From CAKZML01 sp041571575 (lineage in GTDB: Bacteria > Pseudomonadota > Gammaproteobacteria > Steroidobacterales > BM003), in contig JBFFTZ010000038.1 in the NCBI GenBank assembly GCA_041571575.1, forward strand, positions 1-13,289: a stretch of 13,289 nucleotides of DNA, in the 5' to 3' direction. Made by a program: the position numbers and the translations under genes. The notes below the pieces were generated by a model that ran no database searches, was not told the origin of the DNA, and was given only the letters and a program-made list of their open reading frames with translations. Of the stretch, positions 1 through 6,119 are shown one piece after another. The stretch's first letter is position 1, and each line of letters begins with the position of its first letter.

Positions 1-184
1 ACTGGGGTCGCAGCACCTGGCCTGGGCCAGCCATGGGGAAAAGATAGAAAAGCACGACCAGGACGGTAAAGATCAACAGCGCCGAGCTTTCCAGTCGAAA
101 CCGGTCCTGGCTGAAAAGGATTAGCGCAAGCCCAGCCAACGCTAGGGCGGCCACCGCATGCCAGTCTGGAATCGAGGGTAACAA
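1..184 (-). CDS. SLC13-type permease, N-terminal fragment cut by the window edge
   Basis: Sixty-one codons are visible on the minus strand, starting at a TTG at 184-182 and open to the window edge. The translation starts LLPSIPDWHAVAALALAGLA and continues with a hydrophobic helix, a short polar stretch SQDRFRLESS and a second hydrophobic segment ending near FYLFPM. This helix / (T/S)xDR-(x)-LE(S/T)S / helix arrangement is the usual beginning of SLC13 (DASS, CitT-like) permeases, inner-membrane transporters of sulfate, di- or tricarboxylates, some of which carry TrkA-C domains. The TTG is chosen because AGGAGG lies 8 bases upstream and no ATG fits better. Substrate cannot be told from this fragment, and other 12-TM permeases are possible. 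It is transcribed divergently from the VOC gene at 463. Confidence 0.6.
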   Translation of the reverse strand, partial: MLPSIPDWHAVAALALAGLALILFSQDRFRLESSALLIFTVLVVLFYLFPMAGPGQVLRPQ

Positions 185-192
185 GCGACCGG

Positions 193-198
193 CCTCCT
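193..198 (-). promoter_or_regulatory. Ribosome binding site that sets the TTG start of the permease
   Basis: On the minus strand this reads AGGAGG, a perfect Shine-Dalgarno core 8 bases before the TTG at 184. It is the main reason for accepting a TTG start for the left-edge permease. Confidence 0.65.
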
Positions 199-322
199 TT
201 GGCTATATCGGTTCAGCAGCTGGACTGGCGACAGAATGCAGAGTTTATCTCCCCCTGTCGAGGCCAGGAGGCGCTCGGGGCCTCGGATTGTCGTCCCGGG
301 GGCGGGATTCTTTGGGTGCACT

Positions 323-331
323 TGCTATAGT
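323..331 (+). promoter_or_regulatory. Possible extended -10 promoter for the VOC gene
   Basis: The sequence TGCTATAGT combines an extended TGn element with a hexamer matching TATAAT at 5 of 6 positions. I see no good -35 hexamer 16-18 bases upstream, which is tolerated by extended -10 promoters. It would give a leader of roughly 125 bases before the VOC start at 463. The call rests on motif likeness only. Confidence 0.3.
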
Positions 332-462
332 AGGCGCTAATAAAAAGTCGCAGAACAGAAACCGGATGCCGGGAAATCTGGCGGGGCAAAACTGCCAGAG
401 AAGCAAGCAAGGCCGGGGAACAAACAGATCCGCCGAATGCATAGACGAGGAGTCACGCAGAT

Positions 463-861
463 ATGGACTTATCCAACGCCACCATTAGCCAGATAATGAT
501 TCCCGTGGATGACTTTGAGAAAGGCGTGGAATTTTACCGTGACGTGCTGGGAATCCCCCTGCTGTTTACTGCGCCGCCGAATATGGCGTTTTTTCAGTGT
601 GGCACGGTGCGGCTGCTGGTGGGCGTACACGGAGGAACAGGTGGGGTTTCCCGGGGCTCGGCGGTGTATTTTGAGGTGGATGACATCCAGGAGACCTTCG
701 AGTCGCTGGAACGCAAGGGCGTGAGATTCAAAAGCCCGCCCCACGTGATTCATCGCAGTGGCGGAATGGAGATGTTGCTGGCGGACTTTCGAGACCCGGA
801 CGGTAACCAGCTGGCTCTGATGTCCCAGCAGCCGTTTGCGGAAGCCACCGAACAGTCCTGA
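463..861 (+). CDS. VOC-family (glyoxalase/bleomycin-resistance fold) protein
   Basis: A 132-residue protein with the paired beta-alpha-beta-beta-beta pattern of the vicinal oxygen chelate fold. The first module has IPVDDFEKGVEFYRDVLGIP (residues 13-32); the second has YFEVDDI, then DFRDPDGNQLALM near the C-terminus. One such chain usually dimerises to form active sites. Aligned by eye to E. coli GloA, Gln10 falls at the first metal position, but the next three ligand positions appear to be Leu, a hydrophobic residue and Ala, so a glyoxalase I reaction is unlikely. Substrate is unknown. GAGGAG at 447-452 supports the ATG at 463. It is first in the co-directional run and lies 41 bases ahead of a second, diverged VOC gene. 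Confidence 0.88.
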   Translation: MDLSNATISQIMIPVDDFEKGVEFYRDVLGIPLLFTAPPNMAFFQCGTVRLLVGVHGGTGGVSRGSAVYFEVDDIQETFESLERKGVRFKSPPHVIHRSGGMEMLLADFRDPDGNQLALMSQQPFAEATEQS

Positions 862-902
862 TTGGTGCCCGGGGTTCCGGGCTGGAAAGGGGAGAGAGCC
901 GG

Positions 903-1280
903 ATGGCAAAGGCATTGGGGCTTGGCGGAGTTTTCTTCAAATCATCAAATCCCCAGCAACTGGGGGCCTGGTACAAGCAATGCTTGGGAATGCCCGTGGA
1001 TGAGTACGGGGCGACCTTTGCGCCCGGGGATATCCCGCAGGGCGGATTTACCGCCTGGTCACCTTTCCGGGAGGACACAGGGTATTTTCAGCCCTCGGCA
1101 AGAGACTACATGTTCAACCTGATCGTGGATGATCTCGAGGGCTGCCTGGCGCAGGTCCAGGATGCCGGCGGAACCCTTGTCGGGGGAATCGACGAGCACG
1201 AATATGGCCGGTTTGGGTGGTTTATCGACCCGGAAGGCAATAAAGTGGAGCTTTGGGAGCCTCGCAAAATCGGGGCCTGA
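903..1280 (+). CDS. Second VOC-family protein, divergent tandem neighbour
   Basis: A 125-residue single VOC unit. Visible landmarks are the first-module helix (NPQQLGAWYKQCLGMPV), the second-module strand FNLIVDDLEGCLAQVQDAGG, and the closing FIDPEGNKVELWEP. The final Glu of the VELWEP strand is at the usual position of the last metal ligand, but the first-module position corresponding to GloA His5 is Gly, so enzyme activity cannot be assumed. Related small VOC proteins are usually annotated only as glyoxalase-like. A purine-rich GGAGAG lies just before the ATG. It follows another VOC gene but the two proteins are clearly different in sequence, so this is an old duplication or a chance pairing, not a recent tandem copy. 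Confidence 0.88.
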   Translation: MAKALGLGGVFFKSSNPQQLGAWYKQCLGMPVDEYGATFAPGDIPQGGFTAWSPFREDTGYFQPSARDYMFNLIVDDLEGCLAQVQDAGGTLVGGIDEHEYGRFGWFIDPEGNKVELWEPRKIGA

Positions 1281-1284
1281 TACC

Positions 1285-1348
1285 GCGCAGACTGTGTTTC
1301 AGGGCCGTTCAAGACGCGCCCCGGGGTTCATTAGTCTGCGCATTTTTT
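1285..1348 (+). promoter_or_regulatory. Perfect inverted repeat plus T-run at the slyD ribosome binding site
   Basis: GCGCAGACT (1285-1293) and AGTCTGCGC (1333-1341) are exact reverse complements, separated by 39 bases that contain the palindrome CCCCGGGG (1319-1326). The right arm is followed by A and six T (1343-1348), and the slyD Shine-Dalgarno GGAGA begins at 1349. A stem followed by a T-run is terminator architecture, but the loop is large. It may terminate transcription from the VOC genes, attenuate slyD, or affect access to its ribosome binding site. Confidence 0.5.
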
Positions 1349-1358
1349 GGAGATTTGA

Positions 1359-1823
1359 ATGATTATTGAAGACAAGCGAGCGGTATCCATCCATTACACC
1401 CTGACCAATGAGCAGGGCGAGACGCTGGATAGCTCGAAAGGCCAGGATCCGCTTCGTTACCTTCATGGTGCAAGCAATATTATTCCGGGCCTTGAGAACG
1501 CGCTGGTTGGCAAGGCCACAGGCGACAAGGTTTCAGTTAGCGTGCAGCCCGAAGACGGCTATGGGGAGATCAATCCGGAAATGATCCAGATTGTTCCCCG
1601 CCAGGCTTTTGAAGGTATTGACGATATTCAGCCCGGCATGCAGTTCCAGGCCTCCGGCCCAGATGGCCAGACCCAGGTCGTGACGATTAAAGCTGTTGGC
1701 GAGGAAGGCGTTACCGTAGACGGAAACCATCCCCTGGCAGGCCAGGTTCTGAATTTCGACGTCAGCATTGAGGAAGTTCGGGACGCCACCGAGGAAGAGC
1801 TTGCCCACGGTCACGTCCATTAA
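1359..1823 (+). CDS. slyD: FKBP-type peptidyl-prolyl cis-trans isomerase, SlyD-like
   Basis: A 154-residue cytoplasmic prolyl isomerase and chaperone. Residues 1-66 and about 125-140 form the split FKBP domain (HYTLTNEQGETLDSS; GASNIIPGLENALVG; GDKVSVSVQPEDGYGE; HPLAGQVLNFDVSIEEV). Residues about 70-120 form the inserted IF chaperone flap. E. coli SlyD has a long His/Cys/Asp-rich metal-binding tail used in [NiFe]-hydrogenase maturation; here the tail is cut down to AHGHVH (149-154), so a nickel-store role is doubtful while folding activity should remain. GGAGA at 1349-1353 lies 5 bases before the ATG. A slyX gene lies about 1.8 kb downstream; in E. coli slyX and slyD are immediate neighbours. 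FkpB/SlpA-type relatives are an alternative, but the full IF domain favours SlyD. Confidence 0.93.
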   Translation: MIIEDKRAVSIHYTLTNEQGETLDSSKGQDPLRYLHGASNIIPGLENALVGKATGDKVSVSVQPEDGYGEINPEMIQIVPRQAFEGIDDIQPGMQFQASGPDGQTQVVTIKAVGEEGVTVDGNHPLAGQVLNFDVSIEEVRDATEEELAHGHVH

Positions 1824-1858
1824 GCCTGGATTGAGTTTGCAGCAGTAATACCGCGGAC

Positions 1859-1889
1859 ACCACCGCGCATCTTTTTGGTGCGTGGCGGT
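1859..1889 (+). repeat. Stem-loop downstream of slyD
   Basis: ACCACCGCGCATC (1859-1871) pairs with GGTGCGTGGCGGT (1877-1889) over 13 positions. There is one A-C mismatch and two G-U pairs, and the loop is TTTTT. No T-run follows the right arm, so it is not a classical intrinsic terminator. It could protect the slyD mRNA 3' end or act as a weak or factor-assisted stop. Confidence 0.5.
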
Positions 1890-2011
1890 CTTCCATTGGA
1901 GGCCAAAGTGGGTATTGAAGCGGGAGACGCGGAACGGCCCCGTCTAATCATCGCTCTCCCCCAGGGCGAACCAGGCCCCTTTTTGGGCGAGGTTATTCCT
2001 TCCGTCCCTCG

Positions 2012-2018
2012 GGAGGAG
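2012..2018 (+). promoter_or_regulatory. Strong Shine-Dalgarno that creates a start ambiguity
   Basis: GGAGGAG lies 8 bases before an in-frame TTG at 2027, which would add 12 residues (MRGLPSGKGAWY) to the methyltransferase. The ATG at 2063 has only the weaker AAGGGCG at 2048-2054, but it begins the part that looks like family sequence. Confidence 0.4.
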
Positions 2019-2062
2019 CAAGCCAGTTGCGGGGACTGCCGTCCGGCAAGGGCGCTTGGTAC

Positions 2063-2698
2063 ATGAGTGACAAGCAACCAGACGATCACTGGGATCGGGT
2101 GTATCGGGAAAAGGCGCCGGATCAGACCAGTTGGTACCAGGAGGAGCCCGGGCTTTCCCTGGCGATGATTGCGCGGGCGGGCCTGGAGCCCGATGCGGCA
2201 ATTATTGATATCGGCGGCGGCCGATCCTTGCTGGTTGATTGTCTGGTGGAGACCGGGTTCAGGCAATTGAGTGTTCTGGATATTTCCAGTGCGGCACTGG
2301 AGCAGGCCAGGCAGAGATTGCCGGCAGACGCCCCGGTGCGCTGGATCGCATCAGATATCGCGAACTATTACCCCGAGCAGAAATTCAGCCTGTGGCATGA
2401 CCGGGCATTGTTTCATTTCTTGATCGGGCCCGGCGAACGGGACGCCTACAAGATGGCGCTGAGAAGGGCCCTTTTGCCTGCCGCCCAGGTGGTCATTGGA
2501 ACTTTTGCACTGGACGGCCCCTCGCGATGTAGCGGGCTTGAGGTGGTCCGATACGACGCTGACTCCCTGGCGCGTGAGCTGGGGCCGGACTTTGAATTAA
2601 TCGAGCAGCAGGGCGAGGTTCACCTCACGCCCTGGGGCTCGGAACAACAGTTTTGCTTTTGCCGTTTTCGCTACCGGGGCGGGGTGGGCGCCAAATGA
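2063..2698 (+). CDS. Class I SAM-dependent methyltransferase
   Basis: A 211-residue cytosolic protein of the class I (Rossmann) methyltransferase family. The N-terminal segment HWDRVYREKAPDQTSWYQ is typical of small UbiE/Tellurite-type methyltransferases. Motif I is IIDIGGGRS (residues 47-55), followed by an acidic strand end in LSVLDISSAALEQARQRLP and motif IV-like ASDIANY. Arg and Phe-rich WHDRALFHFL follows, as in this subfamily. The substrate is unknown. The start at 2063 is chosen from family likeness; a TTG at 2027 has a stronger ribosome binding site and would add 12 residues. Its TGA (2696-2698) overlaps the ATG of tspO as ATGA, indicating translational coupling. Confidence 0.88.
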   Translation: MSDKQPDDHWDRVYREKAPDQTSWYQEEPGLSLAMIARAGLEPDAAIIDIGGGRSLLVDCLVETGFRQLSVLDISSAALEQARQRLPADAPVRWIASDIANYYPEQKFSLWHDRALFHFLIGPGERDAYKMALRRALLPAAQVVIGTFALDGPSRCSGLEVVRYDADSLARELGPDFELIEQQGEVHLTPWGSEQQFCFCRFRYRGGVGAK

Positions 2699-3156
2699 AG
2701 CCCTGGCTGGTTTTGATCGGGTTCTTGCTGCTGAGCTTCCTTGCGGCATCCGTGGGCGCCGTCTACTTGCCGGGAGAATGGTATGCGGGCCTGGTCAAGC
2801 CTTTCTGGAATCCGCCGAACTGGGTTTTTGGCCCGGTCTGGACCCTGCTGTATTTGTGTATCGGACTGAGTGGCTGGCTGGTCTGGCGGCAAGCCGGGTG
2901 GCGCTCGGCCGCGCCGGCGTTTGTGGTCTATGGGCTGCAACTGGTGCTGAATGCCGCCTGGTCCTGGCTGTTTTTCGGCTTGCATATGCCCGGCCTGGCA
3001 TTTATAGAAATCGTCGTCCTGTGGCTGAGTATTCTCGCCACCGCCGTAATGTTTTCGCGGAAATCATCGTCCGCAGCCTTGTTGTTGTTACCCTATCTAT
3101 GCTGGGTGGGTTTCGCCGGCGCCCTGAACCTGGCCTTGTGGCTGCTTAATCGTTGA
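2695..3156 (+). CDS. tspO: TspO/MBR family tryptophan-rich sensory protein
   Basis: A 153-residue inner-membrane protein with five predicted hydrophobic helices (about residues 4-24, 44-64, 74-96, 100-120 and 126-151). The signature KPFWNPPNWVFGPVWTLLY at residues 35-53, NAAWSWLFFGL at 86-96 and the closing PYLCWVGFAGALN are diagnostic of the TspO/peripheral benzodiazepine receptor family. These proteins bind tetrapyrroles and are tied to stress and porphyrin handling or signalling. The ATG overlaps the methyltransferase stop (ATGA, 2695-2698), so an earlier in-frame start at 2653 inside the methyltransferase is unlikely. The coupling suggests co-expression. I do not see a photolyase or carotenoid gene, common companions of tspO in other bacteria. 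Confidence 0.95.
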   Translation: MKPWLVLIGFLLLSFLAASVGAVYLPGEWYAGLVKPFWNPPNWVFGPVWTLLYLCIGLSGWLVWRQAGWRSAAPAFVVYGLQLVLNAAWSWLFFGLHMPGLAFIEIVVLWLSILATAVMFSRKSSSAALLLLPYLCWVGFAGALNLALWLLNR

Positions 3157-3181
3157 ACGTTGCCCGGGAGCGTACTCAGGC

Positions 3182-3538
3182 GTGAAGAAAAGAGATAACA
3201 GGCTCGTATATTCCACAGACCAGGGTCGGTTGTGTCCGGGCTGCGAGCAACCCGAGGACCAGTGTCGTTGCAAGGCGAGCAAGGCGGCGTCCGGAGGCGA
3301 CGGTATCGTCAGGGTTCGCAAAGAAGTCGCGGGACGAAAGGGTAAGGCGGTAACGGTGGTTGCCGGCGTGCCCCTTGGTGACCTGGAACTACTGGGGCTG
3401 GCAAAGGACCTGAAAAGGCTCTGTGGTTCTGGCGGCACCTTGAAAAACGGCATCATCGAGGTTCAGGGTGATCACGTGGAAAAGATCATGGGCCACCTGC
3501 AGGGCAGGGGCTACAAAGTGAAGCGTTCCGGCGGATGA
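3182..3538 (+). CDS. yciH: SUI1/eIF1-like translation factor YciH
   Basis: A 118-residue cytosolic protein. The N-terminus DNRLVYSTDQG is typical of YciH, followed by a cysteine cluster Cys18-x2-Cys21-x6-Cys28-x-Cys30 that could bind zinc. The SUI1 domain spans about residues 40-115 (RVRKEVAGRKGKAVTVVAGV; LKRLCGSGGTLKNGIIEVQG; GYKVKR). E. coli YciH resembles eukaryotic eIF1 and has been linked to start-site fidelity and stress-time translation inhibition. The start is a GTG at 3182 with GGGAG 11 bases upstream; it lies 25 bases after tspO. No ATG is available before the conserved N-terminus, so the GTG is favoured. Confidence 0.93.
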   Translation: MKKRDNRLVYSTDQGRLCPGCEQPEDQCRCKASKAASGGDGIVRVRKEVAGRKGKAVTVVAGVPLGDLELLGLAKDLKRLCGSGGTLKNGIIEVQGDHVEKIMGHLQGRGYKVKRSGG

Positions 3539-3580
3539 CCGGGAAGATTTCGGACGACGCCAAGAAGGAGAGTGGTGGCG

Positions 3581-3787
3581 ATGAGCGATGAGCGACTGAT
3601 AGAAATTGAAACCAAGCTGGCTTACCAGGAGGACCTGCTGGAGTCCCTGAACAAGCTTGTGATCGGGCAACAGGATCGCATCGATATGCTGGAAACCGTA
3701 TGTCGGCGCTTGCTTGATCGCATGAAGGACACCAAGGAGCCGGGAGAAGCCGGCGGTGAGCAGTATGAGGTTCCGCCCCATTATTGA
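3581..3787 (+). CDS. slyX: SlyX family coiled-coil protein
   Basis: A 68-residue protein, normal for SlyX. Residues about 4-48 form a heptad-patterned coiled coil (RLIEIETKLAYQEDLLESLN then VIGQQDRIDMLETVCRRLLDRM). The tail ends in the YEVPPHY motif, matching the conserved PPHY end of SlyX proteins. Its function is unknown; it is named from its position beside slyD in E. coli, and here the two genes are separated by the methyltransferase, tspO and yciH. AAGGAG at 3565-3570 lies 10 bases before the ATG at 3581 but only 1 and 4 bases before the GTG codons at 3572 and 3575, so I take the ATG. Confidence 0.92.
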   Translation: MSDERLIEIETKLAYQEDLLESLNKLVIGQQDRIDMLETVCRRLLDRMKDTKEPGEAGGEQYEVPPHY

Positions 3788-3820
3788 GGGATTGCCGCCA
3801 GCCTGTCCGGGAATGGCACC

Positions 3821-4156
3821 GTGAGTGAGTGGCAGGTGTACGTTTTACGCTGCCAGGGTGGCGGGCTGTACACGGGCATCGCGACGGATGTGCAAAGACG
3901 CTTGTCCGAGCACCGCAGTGGCAAGGGCGCCAAGGCGCTGCGAGGCAAGGGGCCGTTATCCTTGCTGATCACTGTCCCGGTGGGTAATCGCAGCATGGCC
4001 CAGCGGGTGGAGGCGCGCATAAAGCGCCTGCCCAAGAGTCAAAAGGAGACGCTGGTGGCCATGCCTGCCATGATGCAGGAACTGATAGACAATGTTGTCC
4101 GGGACGTCGCGATGTTGAAAGACAGGCCAACGGACCAGGGCAGCGAGGCCGAGTAA
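3821..4156 (+). CDS. GIY-YIG domain protein, YhbQ-like (UPF0213)
   Basis: A 111-residue protein with one GIY-YIG domain over about residues 4-75. WQVYVLRC and GGLYTGIATDVQRRLSEHR contain the two tyrosine strands and the catalytic-type Arg in QRRL. RVEARIKRLPKSQK supplies the conserved Glu (residue 64) and Lys/Arg helix. Members of this small family are stand-alone nuclease-like domains with poorly known roles, perhaps in DNA repair. The extra 35 C-terminal residues are not typical catalytic sequence. The start is a GTG at 3821 with only a weak GGGA upstream; the frame has no better start before the first domain strand. It sits 33 bases after slyX. Confidence 0.88.
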   Translation: MSEWQVYVLRCQGGGLYTGIATDVQRRLSEHRSGKGAKALRGKGPLSLLITVPVGNRSMAQRVEARIKRLPKSQKETLVAMPAMMQELIDNVVRDVAMLKDRPTDQGSEAE

Positions 4157-4203
4157 GACCGGGAACCAACCAATCCGGCGGCGACCAAGAGGGGAGTATT
4201 TAC

Positions 4204-4551
4204 TTGTCTGAGCCCGAAGACAGTGCGCTACGAGAGCGACTTGAGCGCTTGCGCCAGCAACTCCGGGATGAGCTCGTCGGGGGTAGTGAGGCGGGTGCCA
4301 CCGTGGAACTGGACCAGGCCAGGGTGGGGCGCTTGTCCCGCATGGACGCGCTGCAGGCCCAGGCCATGTCCAAAGAGACCAGCCGTCGAACCAGCGTACG
4401 ACTGGCGATGGTCGATGTCGCACTTTCGCGGATTGATTCCGGTGAATACGGTTATTGCGACCAATGTGGTGAATTGATCAATCCGCTGAGGCTGGACGTC
4501 GATCCTCTGGCGACGCTATGTATTCAATGCGCCAGCCTGAAAGAGTTATGA
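4204..4551 (+). CDS. TraR/DksA-type zinc-finger protein
   Basis: A 115-residue protein. Residues 5-75 are helical and hydrophilic, with DQARVGRLSRMDALQAQAM typical of short DksA/TraR homologs. A four-cysteine zinc finger closes the protein: Cys85-x2-Cys88-x17-Cys106-x2-Cys109. DksA/TraR proteins bind the RNA polymerase secondary channel and change promoter responses with ppGpp; this one is shorter than DksA (about 150 residues), so its coiled coil is short and its role may differ. The start is a TTG at 4204, supported by GAGGGGAG 7 bases upstream. It lies 47 bases after the GIY-YIG gene and 40 bases before the decarboxylase. Confidence 0.9.
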   Translation: MSEPEDSALRERLERLRQQLRDELVGGSEAGATVELDQARVGRLSRMDALQAQAMSKETSRRTSVRLAMVDVALSRIDSGEYGYCDQCGELINPLRLDVDPLATLCIQCASLKEL

Positions 4552-4591
4552 GAAGAATTCGAAGATCCGCCTCATTCCGAGAGGAAATTTT

Positions 4592-6106
4592 ATGAGTGAC
4601 AAGGACAAGGCGTTGCCGCCCGACAGGCTGGAAGAAAACCTGGATCCGGAGGATTGGGAGGCGACCCGCGCCCTGGGCCATCGCATGCTGGACGATATGC
4701 TGGACTACATGAAGACGGTGGCGGAAAGGCCGGCATGGCAGGACGTACCGGAACAGGTGGCGGCGCGTCTGCGTGAGCCATTGCCCCGTGAGTCCGCTGA
4801 TGAGTCCCAGGTTTACGAACAGTTTCAGCGCGATGTCTTGCCTTATCCATTGGGCAATATTCATCCCCGTTTCTGGGCCTGGGTGATCGGCACCGGAACG
4901 CCGATGGGCGTGTTGTCCGAATTACTGGCCGCCACAATGAATCCGAATATGGGGGGTGGCGTGCATGCGCCGTACCTGGTGGAAAAACAGGTGCTTGAGT
5001 GGATGCGCGAGATTTTCGATTTTCCCGAGGGCTCCAGCGGTTTGCTGGTGAGCGGTGGGTCCATGGCAAACCTGGTTGGACTTACTGTTGCCAGGCACGT
5101 CAGGGCCGGATTTGATATTCGCAAAAAGGGATTACATGGCTCGCCAAAACCCCTGACGGTATACGGATCCACGGGAATGCACTCCTCGGTGCAAAAGGCG
5201 CTGGAGTTGATGGGCATGGGGTCCGGCGGTCTCAGGCTGGTGGAAACGCGCCCGGATCACAGCATTGATGTCGAGGCGCTGGGACGCATGCTGAAGGAAG
5301 ATCGCGCCGCCGGTATGCAGCCAGTATGTATCGTGGGCAACGCCGGGACGGTGAACACCGGTGCGGTGGATGATCTGGATGCCCTGGCGGATATTTGCCA
5401 GCAGCAGGAACTGTGGTTTCACGTGGACGGAGCATTTGGAGCCTGGGCTGCAATTGTTCCCGAGCGGGCCGAACAAATGCGCGGCATGAGTCGCGCCGAT
5501 TCCCTGGCCTTCGACCTGCACAAGTGGCTGTACATGCCCATCGAGATAGGCTGCGTCCTGGTCCGCGAAAACAGGCAGCATCGGGATACCTTTTCCTTGA
5601 CGCCGGATTACCTTGAGCAGACCGTCCGGGGCGTAGCGGCAGGCGGCAACTGGTTTAGTGAATACGGGGTGCAGCTAAGCAGAAACTTTCGTGCGCTCAA
5701 GGCTTGGATGTCCCTGAAGACCTACGGCATCGATAAATATCGCCGTCTTATCAGGCAGAACATGGAGCAGGCTGTCTACCTGGGCGAACTGGTGGAGACG
5801 CACCCGCAATTACAATTGATGGCGCCGGTCAGCCTTAATATCGTAGTCTTTCGCTACTTGGCGGAAGCTCTTGATGAGGCGGGGCCCGACGAGTTGATGC
5901 TTGATGAGTTGAACAAGGAAATTCTTTTACGTATCCAGGAGCGGGGAATCGCCGTGCCGTCCGGCACGAGGGTTAACGAACGTTACGTGATCAGGGTGGC
6001 CCATGTGAATCATCGAACCCGCTATTCCGACATGGACTTGTTGGTGCAGTCGGTACTGGAAATCGGCCGTGAGATTACGGACGCCGGGCCCCGGGCAATA
6101 TCCTGA
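4592..6106 (+). CDS. Group II PLP-dependent amino-acid decarboxylase
   Basis: A 504-residue cytosolic enzyme of the aromatic-amino-acid / glutamate / aspartate decarboxylase superfamily. Visible parts are HPRFWAWVIGTGTPMGVLSE (91-110), LLVSGGSMANLVGL (151-164) and YGSTGMHSSVQKA (191-203), where His197 should stack on the PLP ring. HVDGAFGAW (277-285) holds the cofactor Asp279, and FDLHKWLYMP (307-316) holds the Schiff-base Lys311. The product is the amine of its substrate plus CO2. Substrate cannot be read from these motifs: Phe/Tyr/Trp, DOPA, glutamate or aspartate (as in PanP, giving beta-alanine) are all possible. GAGAGGAAA before the ATG is a good ribosome binding site. A racemase-like gene begins 13 bases after its stop. 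Confidence 0.92.
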   Translation: MSDKDKALPPDRLEENLDPEDWEATRALGHRMLDDMLDYMKTVAERPAWQDVPEQVAARLREPLPRESADESQVYEQFQRDVLPYPLGNIHPRFWAWVIGTGTPMGVLSELLAATMNPNMGGGVHAPYLVEKQVLEWMREIFDFPEGSSGLLVSGGSMANLVGLTVARHVRAGFDIRKKGLHGSPKPLTVYGSTGMHSSVQKALELMGMGSGGLRLVETRPDHSIDVEALGRMLKEDRAAGMQPVCIVGNAGTVNTGAVDDLDALADICQQQELWFHVDGAFGAWAAIVPERAEQMRGMSRADSLAFDLHKWLYMPIEIGCVLVRENRQHRDTFSLTPDYLEQTVRGVAAGGNWFSEYGVQLSRNFRALKAWMSLKTYGIDKYRRLIRQNMEQAVYLGELVETHPQLQLMAPVSLNIVVFRYLAEALDEAGPDELMLDELNKEILLRIQERGIAVPSGTRVNERYVIRVAHVNHRTRYSDMDLLVQSVLEIGREITDAGPRAIS

Positions 6107-6119
6107 ATACAGGTTCCTT

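Larger units (their letters stand above)
185..462. other. Divergent intergenic region with two short hairpins
   Basis: This 278-base stretch separates the minus-strand permease from the plus-strand VOC gene and holds no convincing gene. It contains a perfect 7-bp inverted repeat, CGAGGCC (259-265) with GGCCTCG (279-285), and a small one, TCCCG (294-298) with CGGGA (303-307). Neither is followed by a T-run, so they are not evident terminators. Short open frames on both strands here have no family resemblance that I recognise. Confidence 0.5.
1824..2062 (+). other. slyD-methyltransferase spacer with two T-loop hairpins and an open frame
   Basis: The 239 bases between slyD and the methyltransferase remain open in the slyD frame, from just after its TAA (1821-1823) to a TGA at 2064-2066 that overlaps the methyltransferase ATG as ATGA. 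The segment readable from a TTG at 1875 would give 63 residues, including GDAERPRLIIALPQGEP. I recognise no family and see no good ribosome binding site for it, so I do not call a gene. The region also holds a strong hairpin at 1859-1889 and a weaker one at 1965-1994, both with a run of T in the loop. Confidence 0.35.
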
